Positions 14,559 to 25,798 of a stretch of DNA of 64,000 bases are shown in pieces. This DNA is from Moringa oleifera (taxonomy: Eukaryota > Streptophyta > Magnoliopsida > Brassicales > Moringaceae), in NCBI GenBank assembly GCA_021397835.1, contig JAJFZO010000889.1, positions 6,324,001-6,388,000 of the forward strand. The letters run 5' to 3'. The stretch's first letter is position 1. The number at the start of each line of letters is the position of its first letter. The notes under the pieces are model-generated. The model saw only the letters and a list, made by a program, of their open reading frames with translations. It was not told the origin of the DNA and did no database searches. The position numbers and the translations under genes were made by a program.

Positions 14559-16467
14559 CCAGGCATGCTCTCAGGATTTGAAGGTGGAGTTGCTCGGAGA
14601 GAGCGAGAGCTAGAGACAGAGAAAGAGAGAGAGAGGGAGAGAGAAGGTTTTGAAGACAAGAATAAGAAGTTAAAGGAAGAGAAGAGAAGGCAAAAGAGTG
14701 CTTAAAAGGCAAGACATACACGGAAAGGGTGGTCTAATGCGCTTATAAAAGAAGTAGACAAAAGGGCTAGCTTTGAGTATAAAGACTGTAATGAATAAAC
14801 TTAAAATTTTGTTTGTTTGTTGGTGATGCTGTGGACCTGTACTATGAATTCAGGGATTCTAACTCGCAGAAAGAAAAAAGAGAACACACTCACTCACACA
14901 CACACACTAACTACTCCCCAATACAGACTATGGTGAGCATCAATTCACCAGAGCAAAGATAGAGAGAGAGAGAGAAACAGATTTATATTGCATATGCAAA
15001 TGACAGCTCTATTCAAGCTTGCTCACGTGTGAGTCCTTAAATGTGTTGACTTTCGGAATCAAACCAGTTAGATTATAGGCAGGCCTTGTTAATGATTTTT
15101 TATTTATTTATTTTTTTAATTAAGAGGGCTACATGTGCACTTTGCTTGTTTCTCAGGGGAGACCCAAATCTAGTCTTAACCTTGCACATTTGTTAATTAG
15201 GCACCTTAATGCAACTTATTAATGGTTTAGTACAAATTAGAGATCATAACCAGAATTAGACTGTGCCTTGTTACGGCCACGCATGTTAGTTTCTTGTCAT
15301 AATCATGAATAATCCATCTTCATTGAAAGAACCATATCTGGGATCTAGCTCCGAAAATGAAATTTACTAATTAATATCATCATCTGCGTGCAGAATCCGC
15401 AATATGAATATATTAATGTGACATCTGGTTTATTTAAACGTTATCATTTATCCTTAATTTGGAGATGGCTAACCATAACCACTGTGACAATCGCTCCAAC
15501 CTCATCATTTGTAAGATTAATTTTTGTTGTCAGGTATTACTCCATTGGCTTTTTCAGTCCCTTGGCATATCTTCATGTTAATCAGTTTCCAGTTTCAATC
15601 TGAAATAAGGCACCTTAATCCAAAATGATTACCTTCCTGTGGGGTTATATATATAAAGACTTGGAATTCATATGTGTGTAGGCTGATCACTAGAGAGATT
15701 AATTAGCATATATTAGATGTAAATGAGGCACAAGTTTCGATGACGTTCTAAGAAAAAGATTGTGCACCCTCGAGATAAGGCTATTATCTTTCCTAGATGG
15801 CAACTTGGTTTTGTTAGGGATTCACAGTCACGTGTGCTGATATTAAGACACCTCACCTACATTAAATTTTCATAAATAGCAAATTTCACAGTACAAGCAT
15901 CTTTGTGAAATTATTGGATGTCAAGCCTCCAAATATAACCTAATCATAGATTCATAAGCTAATTGATATTTCTTAATTTATTCACACATGTTTAATCACC
16001 AGTTCGATTCACATATATTATAATAGAAGAACCCCCATATATAATCCTTAGTTAATGTTAGGTTTCATCAGGATATGGCATGCACATGCTTTTCACTTCA
16101 TTGAAGTGCACTTCAATCAATCAACTTATGCATAATGTAAATGTTGCATTCCAAGGAAATATAATGGTAACCCAAATTGCGATGGAAGCAGACACTGAGA
16201 GCTGTCATGGAGAGAATATATCAGCGAGGGGTTGTGCTTGGCTGTGATTTTCACGAGTGTTATGTCAAAGTGGGTGGTGAAAAGGAGGAGGGGAAACAAA
16301 AACAGAGCCGTAAATGTACATATATATGTGTGTATAATCAGAGATGATAAATTAAATTATGTAATGAATCAATTTGCTTAGATTGTAAGGAAATGGCACC
16401 ATCGGTTCTTGTTTGACCCGTATTTTAAGGCTAACTGGGCGCCCCGTTGTTCTCTCATCTCCAACCT

Positions 16468-16469
<2 letters not shown>

Positions 16470-16498
<29 letters not shown>
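16470..16498. repeat. (CT)n microsatellite
   Basis: An uninterrupted CT dinucleotide run of about 29 bp. Confidence 0.95.
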
Positions 16499-16501
<3 letters not shown>

Positions 16502-17029
16502 CAACACACCAGCGCACACAGAGATACAGAGAGATTGTTGCATCCAGGCCAAGAACTCACCCACTTTTACTATTAATTTGTTCATGCAGTAGTCAAGAGC
16601 TTGACCTTCTGTATTGACAGACCCTCAAAGCAAAAGTCCTTTTGAAAAATTAATTCATGGTCTTCATATGAAACCCCAAGCGTTGGATCAAAGGATATTG
16701 CGCTGCACCACAATTTTCAACACTTTATACCGAACAAACATTCGTTTCCAAATCTCCATATATCTGAAGGTCAACATGCAAGGCAGGCGGGACTTGCTAT
16801 AGCTATGGCGAAAGCAACAACAATTAATCATTAATTGGCAAAACATGAACATATATAACACTTGAGTACTGTTGCTTCCTCTCCTTTCTACATGGATCTT
16901 CTTGCTCCAACAGTGCCCTTGGAATTATTGTTGTGATAGTAAGTGGCGCGGCAGGTCAAATTAGGGTTATTACCACCCAAAATTTGGACTTGATCATGTG
17001 GGGTTGGATCTTCCCTTCCCCACCCACTA

Positions 17030-17057
17030 CCCCTCCCCTCCCCTCCCCTCCCCTCCC
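17030..17057. repeat. (CCCCT)n pentanucleotide repeat
   Basis: About five to six copies of CCCCT. The complementary strand has regularly spaced G4 runs and could form a G-quadruplex. Confidence 0.9.
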
Positions 17058-18363
17058 TTTTTAATAGGATACCTATAGTAAAGGTACTGTTGCACCATAT
17101 AAATTTCTAAACATCATAAGTACTCTGAGAGGAAAGCGTGGTGTCGGGGCCATGAAATTGGTCTAGTACGGTCACGCCACTTTCACATTAACAAATATTA
17201 ATAAACATCTCTCACAGTACAAGAGAAAGCCTTTTTTTTTTTTTTAATGTTGTAACAAGAACAGTGAACTAGATTATCTCGTTTCCTTGCCCACCATGAC
17301 ACTCTAAGTACATCAGCTCAAAGGTTGGCTGCTTTCATGTAATATAAAGCTAGCATTTAGATATTGTGAGATATCTCTGAAACGTAGAAAACTTAGAAAG
17401 TTTGCAAGCTAAAGGTTTTAATTACAGAAGAAAAGAGGAAAATAAGAAGCAGTGAAGTATAGAGGTAGAAAGCAGCGTAATGGAGGTTTCTGACAGTATG
17501 TACGACCTGAAGCAGAGTGAGCTGTTCAGTCGGTAGATGCGAATTCATGTTCCCACCCCCATTGAATGCATGCATGTTCTTTGATTGTCAAATCAAATGC
17601 ATATATGCATATATATGTGGCCAAATGGCAGCTAAACCTGAAGCCAGTTGTGGGCTTAAATAGCAATAAAGTGGACGTTGATTAAAGTGAGCCCAGCAGG
17701 CTAAGATGGGAACAGTTGTGCGGAAAGCATCAATTCATGGAGGGGCAACTTCAAGCAGTGCGAATTCATAAATTTGGTGGCAGATGCTTCCGTATTGTTC
17801 TTCCCTTCTGTTTATACAAGAATGGCCTTTCTCATGGCTAAGGCCTGCATGCCAGCCAACAAGATATATGTAGTTGTATGTTCTGTCCTAAGTAACCAAC
17901 GTTACTGAAACCACAGCCTAGGCATTTTGAATGAAAACAACTATTCTTACGATTAAATTTGCCAATTCAAGAGCAAATCACCCTTGCTCATTGTTTCTAA
18001 AAGCTTTACTAATGGCCTGAACACCAAATAATTATACAATCCTAATGCTCACATTTAGACGTTAAAAAACAAAACACGACAGTTAATTTCTGTTCACAAG
18101 AATCAACATTTGATATGGCATTGAACTTGTGTTTTCAATGAATTTTGGTAGCATATAAAAACACCGAAGGGATATTGTAACATCTGAAATCTAGAACACG
18201 ATGCTACATCATCATTTCAAAGAAGTAAGCAAGAACTAATTAAAGGAAAGAAAGAGGGGTAAAAGAAAAAAAGATCAAGAAGTTAAGATCATAATTAATA
18301 ACTAACCTGATTCATGGCCGACAGTGTAATATTGGGAACAACCCATTGTTCTTCATATATAAT

Positions 18364-18990
18364 TCACCATACTGAGTAGCAGCCTTGTAGTCCTTCTAAA
18401 GCTTTACATGTTGTACCAAAACAGGAGGTTGAAGTAGGCAAGCCAGGATCATGTTCGTTGTCGTTATCATCAATACCATGATGGACAGGCGATCTTGGAC
18501 ATGAAAGATATCGACATCCATGGGATTTTCTATTGATACTATTCTTGGAAGCTGATGTTGGGGTTGATAACGATGATGACCATGAGGATGAAGACGAGGA
18601 TGACGATGATGTAGAGGACCATGAAAATGATGGTGCAGAAGCACGGTTCTTCATGAAGGTCATGAGACGAGAGAAGATAGTAGCGAAAAGGGTCGGTTTG
18701 GGGTTGTTTTTGTGCTTGGATTTGGAGTTGTAAGTGGAATAATATGAAGGAGGGGGTGTGAGAGGAGGGAGTGTAGTATCAGAGAAGAGTGCGTGCTTAG
18801 GAGTACCGGGCTGAGACTCCCACATGAACGGTATTGCCCCAGAAGCTCTTCCATAGTAAACCCTTGAAGACGAGTTGGCCCTTGAACTTTCCTTGGACAT
18901 AATCCTTGAGAAGAACCTGTCGTCTTGCTTGATTTGCAGAGATTGCTCAGACATGTTTTCCTCATTGCAAGCTGCAGCAGCACCAGGCAT
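18364..18990 (-). CDS. Small DUF688-like protein of unknown function
   Basis: Single open exon of 208 aa. The block IPFMWESQPGTPKH (about residues 53-66) followed by PPLTPPPSYY is the hallmark of plant DUF688-type proteins, whose role is unknown. A basic stretch, KSKHKNNPKP, precedes a long serine run (about residues 124-143) and a Cys-containing C-terminus ending CYSVW. There is no signal peptide and no membrane segment. The start at 18990 was chosen as the first ATG of the frame, in good context (AAAATGCC). The frame stays open upstream without an ATG to a stop at about 19146, so a longer protein from an upstream exon is possible; see findings. Antisense acidic frames here are shadows of the serine codons. 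Confidence 0.68.
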   Translation of the reverse strand: MPGAAAACNEENMSEQSLQIKQDDRFFSRIMSKESSRANSSSRVYYGRASGAIPFMWESQPGTPKHALFSDTTLPPLTPPPSYYSTYNSKSKHKNNPKPTLFATIFSRLMTFMKNRASAPSFSWSSTSSSSSSSSSWSSSLSTPTSASKNSINRKSHGCRYLSCPRSPVHHGIDDNDNEHDPGLPTSTSCFGTTCKALEGLQGCYSVW

Positions 18991-20304
18991 TTTGGATTTT
19001 GACGGGATTTCTGTCCTTTTTTTTTTTTTGAGCTTTTTTTTTTTGGGCTTTCTTGGGCGTCTGCTAACTGGTTCAGCTTGTGCTTGGCCAATCTGAAATT
19101 CAAGATCCGAAGTTGAAGCTGCAAAGAATGAGAATATGTCTCCTTAGAGGAGAGTATCTCTGGTAGTTAGCAGTAGTTTAAGGGAGGTACTTATCTTGCA
19201 GATATATCCATAGACAAATGGATTTCTAACATACATGTTGGAACTGTTAATTGGAATATTTGAAAAATTGTAAGCTCAATTAGATGAAATTAATTAAATT
19301 GATGAAGTGGGTCTTCCCTGATCAATTAACATGATAATCAATAAGGGAATATGATATGTTATCTATTAATTTGAGCATATGATGTAATTAAAGGGAAGTG
19401 AGGAAGCTGGTGAAAATTAATGTGGCAGCTAGATGCTGGTGGTGTGCATGGATTTGATGCCATTGATGAGGTGATAGATCAGAATGAGGCAATACGGTTG
19501 GGGCAGTGATGAAATCCGGTTAGGGTTGAGATGAGCCATATTAAATGAGGCTGTCCAGCTCGTGGTCCATGGGTTGCAGCCCAAGCTTCTGGGTTATATG
19601 CTTGTTCACATGGATAACAATGGTCCATGGTCCCTCACCCGTGCCAGCTCTTCCTCCATCCAATTTCTATTCCCATATGAAAGTGTTTCTTTTGTGCCAA
19701 ATTTTCAGGCTTATTTGAAGTGTGCCAAATCTGATTGTTCAATTTTTATAAAAAAAATAAATAATATTTTAATAATATTATGAAGACACACATCTTAAAT
19801 GAGCATCAACTACATTTTATCAAAGGGAAAACTAGCATTAATGGTCTGTCAGTTAATTAGCTGTATAGTTTGGTGAGAAATGGGATATTTAATCTCTCTA
19901 ATGGATATGATATTTGCTAGCTTTTCACTCTTTGCAGGATTGAAACTTTATCATACATAAATTGGTCATTAGAATATTAAAAAGGTATAGCTAAATTGGA
20001 TTATTTACTTATAATTAGCATACGAAAAATGGGTAATTACTTCCTTTTTTTCAAATGCAAGAGTAGAAATTGACCATATAGAGAAGGATGCAGGGGGGAA
20101 AGGGACCTTAGCTTCCACTTTGCAGCCTACACGAGGGAGACTACAATATGTGAGCCCAGTTTTAATGGTCCTAGCCCAGCCATGACACTTATGAGTTTTG
20201 ACCCATCATTGCTTCTTCTTTGTTAAAATGAACTCACACACTTGTAATCGAGTTTTACTCTTTCGGGGTGATAGTGACAGACGACGACTCTGTTCCAAAA
20301 AGGA

Positions 20305-20347
20305 GAAAAAAAAAAAAAAAAAAAAGAAGAAGAAGAAGAAGAAGAAG
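20305..20347. repeat. Poly-A run followed by (GAA)n
   Basis: About 20 A residues continue into about seven GAA triplets. It could be an old retroposon tail or simple slippage. Confidence 0.85.
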
Positions 20348-21259
20348 GATGGTAACTAATAATGGAGCGTGATGATCCAGCAGGCAAAAGATAACCCTAT
20401 TTCGTATGCAAGTGAATAGGATATAGGGTATGTTAATTAAGAGACTAGGATTAGTGCTAATCAAGTCTAATCATCACTTACGTACAAGTTAAATATGATT
20501 ACACTCTAACATATTCTACCAACCTCACAAATCTAATCACTAATTACTCCTTTGTTCCTCTCATGCAATCTCTTCAACTTGTCTCCCACAAAGCTTCTTA
20601 CTTTCCAGTTTACAGATCCCTGCATTTGATGCCTAACTAGAGATTAATCTCCAAACCCAGATATGTATATATTTCCTAACAATATATTCCATCATTTTTC
20701 TTCAACAACTTGACCCGATCGAGTAAGAGTTGCAGAAGATGATGTTCTTTTAAGAATTCCACAATCAAACCAATATCAATGAAAGTATGAGTGCTGATTC
20801 TAGGGGATGGAAGAAACCATTTTGGAAGAAGCATGCTCATCATATAACTTCCATGTGAAAACTAGAAAGTGATTGCATTAATTCATGGTTGTAATTATGA
20901 TCCATTGTCTTCTTCTTTTTCTTTTTTCGGGCATGCATATTTACATGCTTTTAACAAAAGTTTTCTCATCCCTTTACACGCTTTATACATTTTCCTCTGC
21001 TCATCTAAATCCCCATGTCAACAAAAGTTTGCTTTCCCTGTTTTGCAGGTCAAAAGCTTGGACGTGTTAATCAGTGAGAACATTAAAACGTCGTCGTTCA
21101 TTTGGCATGATTAGACCCCTCTCCTTTCCATAAAGCCAGACACCTAACTGCCTCCATTCCCCATATCTTTCCCAAGACCGCAATCCGCGGGCCAAAAGTC
21201 AGTCTCTCCTCGACCATCAGCCACGCTCGTTCTCACCTGAGCTCGCCGGATTACCGTCC

Positions 21260-21268
21260 AAACCCTAA
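21260..21268 (+). promoter_or_regulatory. Telo-box in WEB promoter
   Basis: AAACCCTAA, an interstitial telomere motif common in promoters of plant growth-associated genes, lies about 320 bp before the WEB start codon. A role here is inferred only from its position. Confidence 0.35.
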
Positions 21269-21589
21269 CGCATTCTTTAATTCCCATGCTCTTTATCCAT
21301 TTGCTAGCGCCCACGTGTCAGCGTCACGATAGCCTCACCACCGAAAATCCGGGGAAAGCTATTGCGACTTCCGGTACTCTGTACTCACTGAGTGCGGAGT
21401 GGACCCGCCTTGTCTCGCCCTTTTCTCGACGAGTTGTGACTCGGTAACCAAAAACACAATCATCATTCCCAACAAAATCTCTACAATTCCTTTCCTTTTA
21501 TTTTTTTCCCCAGTCAATTATTACTATGGGTCTCTCTTTAAATTCCTTTGGCTTTCAATTTGAACCATCGCTCGAGCTTTGGCTTGAAA

Positions 21590-24172
21590 ATGGCACAGGC
21601 AGACACTCCCCAAGACTCGGCCATGGAGACGGTTCCTGGCACGCCGGGGATCCGAGAAGTGAGAACAGAGTCCGGTTCAGAGACTTTCCGATTCTCTGTT
21701 GAACAGCCTCGCGTAAATCCTAGCCCGGGTATAAGGAAAGTGAATTTAAGAGCTGAGATCGATACCTCGCCGCCGTTTGGGTCAGTCAAGGAGGCCGTGA
21801 CCCGGTTTGGCGGTCACGGTTCTTGGGTGCCCTTTTACAACAAGTTCGGGGAAGCCTATGTAAGTTTTCTTGTGTTTTTTCTCGTTTTTTTAATTTTAAT
21901 TTTTAGTTTTATTTCATGTTGGAGGCAAAAATCGTGTGAATAGTAGTTAGTGACGGTAAGTTTCAGTGTACTGGAATGTGTCTGTTCCCGTTAAAATGCC
22001 TGTAAAGGACAATTGTGTATCCCCACGAGCGCTGCTCGTGCAAGTACAGTAGCCCTAAGATTGTTTTGTTTTTATCGTCAAAACTTCATATGGGTTTTGA
22101 TAAATGGAGAATTGCTTTATGACGCTCTTAAAAAGGATAACAAATTGATGGAACCTGGTATGGGATTGCATAGCTTATGACTGCATCATGGATGACTTCA
22201 TCGGTCTGGCTAGCCAGGCTTGTGTTTCCGGATTTAGGATGGCTGATTATTGCCGCTTAAGGATGCTATGCATTCCTCTTCCTTATTTTGAATGCTTCTT
22301 AAGCATGAGAACTATGATTTGTTTCTGAGATTTCATGAACTGCACATTGTTCTCGAGCTCATCAGTGTTAATGGGAGGGTTTATGTGGGTCCCTTGGTGC
22401 TAGAGGAAAACAGATGACACTGTGAAGCCAAGACCAAAGAAGGATTTCTAAAGGAAGCCTATAGGCTATGGCAGAGGGGATGCTGTGATCCCTAGCTTCT
22501 GCACTAACTGAGGACTTTTTTTTTTCCTTTTGATATTATCACCTTTCCCGACTCTGTTAATCTATAGTGCCAATCTGATGAATTAGGTGCTTTAAATCAT
22601 TCATCAGTTCTGTTTTATTTTCCCAAAAGAAAATCTTTCCTCTGCCTTCTAGTTTGTTTGTATCTGATTGGTAAAGGTGTTGATTGTTGTAAGCAGAATG
22701 AGAATGAGGAGTTTGACATAAAGAAAGTGGAGGAACAGGCTGCGGAATTGGAGAAGGATCTCATTGTGAAAGAATTGGAGACACTTGATGTGCTTGAAGA
22801 GCTGGGGACTACAAAGAGAATAGTAGAAGAGTTAAAGCGGCAGCTCCAGCAAGAAGCACTGAAATGCATGGCAACCCCAGACTTCCATTCAGATATCAAA
22901 GAAATGAATGAGGAACATTGCAGGAATATTGTCAGCAACCAAGAGTACGGGGCAGGAAATTTGAGCCCCTGTCCTGCATCCTCTCCTGATTTAATCTTAA
23001 TGGAGTTGAAGAAAGCAAAATTGAACCTTGGTAAAACTATAAATGATCTTGGGGTGATTCAAACTTCTGTTGAATCTCTGAATAAGAAAATGATGAAAGA
23101 GAAAACTTTACTTGAAAAGACCCGCCAGAGGCTAACATCTAAGTTTGCAGGGGTGCCATCTCTAGAGGAGGAGCTAAAACAAATGAGAGTGAAGCCACAG
23201 ACTGCTGGTGAGGCTGGAAGTTACGCTGTTTCGAAGAGCTCTGCAAATATTTCGAGGGATCATTTACAAACGAATCCCCAGAGAGAGCAGATTAAGAAAG
23301 TAGCTGAACCAACAAAGGTCAGAGTTTCGAGAACTATGCCAGGGAATGAACCAAACAATGCCTGTATCAGGACTGCTGAAATGAGGTGGGTTGCAGCCAG
23401 AAAGATGGAAGACGCAGCTAGAGCAGCAGAAGCACTTGCAATTGCTGAAATGAAAGCTCTATCAAACAATGAGAGCTCATCTGGATTTTTCTTGCCTGAG
23501 CCTATGCTGTCTCCTCTACGACCAAAAGCTCAAAAGGCTGAGAAAATATGTAACAAAAGAGTGCTGGATGCCATGCACCAATTTGCTGAAGCCAGTATCT
23601 CTAAGCTTTCTATCCTAAAGAAGATGGAGGAAGCTACAGCAGAAGTTAAATACAGTAAACAAGCCTTAGAAGAGGCTTTGAACAGAATAGACATTGCGAA
23701 CAGAAAGCAACTTGCTGCTCAAGAGGCTCTCCAGAGATGGATGCCTGAAAATGATCAGAAAGGTCATGCAGTGTATGATGCCAACAAGCTCAATCATCTC
23801 CATCCAGCTGACCATAATCTACATTCTTATCTAGGTGATTTAAACAAGTCAGAGCCAGTGAATGATGAGCCAAAACCTGTCTTACGCCCTACAGTTTCGA
23901 TGCGCGATATACTGAGCAGGAAACAAGTTCAGCCTGAAGAATGTTCAGTGAAAGGGCAAGGTGACAGCCACACTGAGAGACGAAAGGTAGCCTTGAGTCA
24001 AATGCTTCAGGAGTTAAGGGAGGATCTAAGATTTCCTACAAGAGCTGAGAAAGATGTTGATGACCAAAAGCAGTTCTTTGCACAGAGGAGAAAATTTGGG
24101 TTCATCCATATTTCGCTTCCCTTGGCAAAACAAAGTAAGAAAAAGCCACAAGCTTTAAACACTATGACATAG
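21590..24172 (+). CDS. WEB family coiled-coil protein (At2g40480-like)
   Basis: Member of the WEB1/PMI2-related (DUF827) family, coiled-coil proteins of which some members act in light-driven chloroplast movement; the role of this subgroup is not established. Exons: 21590-21859 and 22697-24172, giving 581 aa. The splice joins GEAY to NENEEFDIKKVEEQAAELE in frame. The TTG upstream of 21590 is not a start. The N-terminal 90 residues are Pro-rich with a conserved GSVKEAVTRFGGHGSWVPF patch. The rest is mostly heptad-rich Glu/Lys/Leu coil (about residues 95-250 and 330-450), broken by a loop rich in Pro and Ser. The C-terminus (RDILSRKQ, then RKVALSQMLQELREDLRF) is conserved in family members. No membrane segment or signal peptide is visible. 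Confidence 0.92.
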
Positions 24173-25798
24173 TAGATTAAGATATGGTTGTGTACTAACA
24201 TATTCTTTCCTGTGCTTATTCATCTGTGTTGGTTTTGGGTTATGATTGCTTGTATTTGTAATGTTTTTGAGATCTTTGATTTGATATCCATTCTTGGAAA
24301 GGTGCTTGTGGGTATTGTAATGTATTCTTCACTGAGCCCTTACCTAGAGCTGGGTGTAGAATGTCATATCAAGTTTCTTTGATCAAATGGAAGTTTGAAC
24401 TGTTGTGTGATATTGAGTTGAATGAATGGGCACCACAGCTTTGAAATATTAATGGATTGCTCTATTAATGCTTCCAGCATTTGTTCGTGACTCTTGTAAG
24501 CTTGCTCTATGTCAGTGCATCCTACTGCATGGATGAGTCATGAGTTTCAATATCCAAGGCTGCAAGCAGCCAATTACCAGAACCAAAAGTAGCTACTCAA
24601 CTTGAAGTTGCTCAAAGGCATTGCCAGTTTTCATGTAAGTGGAGTTTGAGCTTGAGGCAGAGTGCTAGATCCCAAGCGTGACAAAACCCAAAGTGAAAAC
24701 TAAAACCAAAATTGTTCATTGAGAGCCAATAAAAGACTTTCATTTCACTAGAACTGCGTAAGGTAGGTATAGTCTTATCATAATGACATCAATTTTACAT
24801 TCTCTCTTGTTTCATTTTGGACTGGGCTTGCCTCGGAATCTCAGAAGCTTGCTGGCAAATTTTGAAGTCCATCAGCCAGAAAGATGAGAACCTGAACTAC
24901 CGGCCTCAAATGAGAAATCAATGTTAATGGATGACCAAAAGCAAAGGTGGCATAATTAAATGACCTACCAAATGAACCTTAATTCATGGTGATCCATCAC
25001 TTCTCTGCTTGGATCTCTAGGATCTGTTCCCTCTGATTAGACCTCCAAACTTCACGAAATGACCAGAAAACAGAGCTGACTTTTCTTCTCCACCACATTT
25101 CCTCTATTCAACCCCAACCGATGTTGCCACTACCATGATGAGAAACATACCCTTCAAGGAAACAAGAAGAAGCCTCTCCGCGTACACGCAACTGACACAG
25201 CGACCGAAATGCTATCCATTCTCTTGTTCGAGGTACCCAAGAAGTGACTACTTGACATGTCCTCCATTTCCTTAATTTACGATGCAGGGGATCACGACAC
25301 GTGTCAAACTGTCCTGTCTATAACTTTCACAGTTTTCAGGTTGCCGTTGGCCGATGGTCTACCTCATTATTCTAACCATAGTGTGCCATTAACTTTGCTG
25401 TTTGCCCCACCACTTTTTAGTTTTAGGTCACCGCGGGAAAGCTTTTCTTACTTTTTACCAATTTTAAACCGATTTTTTACCCCACCCATTGTCCCGCCCT
25501 TTAGCTATTGAGAGCAAGTTAGCATCTTGCTAACCTTTGCCAACATCCCGCCACCTTCTGAAATGTCTGCCTCGTGCCAAATCCTCATTGATGGGTGACA
25601 AAAAAATTAAGGCTACTCGTTAGGTATTGGTTAAAAAGTGAGCTGTTTTCACTCTTTTTTTTTTTTTCCTCTCTCCCTCTCACTCCCCCTTTTACCCTTT
25701 CCTTTCCCCACTTATTAACCAAGTTACCAATATTTGGCTGATTATAAACAATCGTGGAATTTGAATGTGATTGTTGCAGAGCTCGAAGGGGTGCTTTA
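24173..25798. other. Intergenic, no supported gene
   Basis: 3' flank of the WEB gene and upstream region of the HMG-box gene. The final 500 bases are pyrimidine-rich (T and C runs at 25657-25710), consistent with a 5' leader. No other gene recognised. Confidence 0.5.

Larger units (their letters stand above)
14559..18363. other. Intergenic, no supported gene
   Basis: The part next to 14559 is the GA/CT-rich leader and promoter of the LBD gene; a TATAAG-like element reads on the minus strand near 14747. The rest is AT-rich sequence with microsatellites. I found no known microRNA sequence, tRNA or convincing exon. Confidence 0.5.
19147..21589. other. Intergenic and divergent promoter region
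   Basis: Spacer between the divergently transcribed DUF688-like (-) and WEB-family (+) genes. The left part is AT-rich with an A-run/GAA tract. The right part (about 21100-21589) becomes GC-richer, with a telo-box, and reads like the WEB promoter and 5' UTR. No gene recognised. Confidence 0.5.

Noticed and set aside
16000..16020. AGTTCGATTC resembling a tRNA B box
   Set aside because: No A box, no cloverleaf and no acceptor stem could be drawn around it.
18533..18733. Asp/Glu-rich + strand frame
   Set aside because: Antisense shadow of the serine codon run in the DUF688-like gene.
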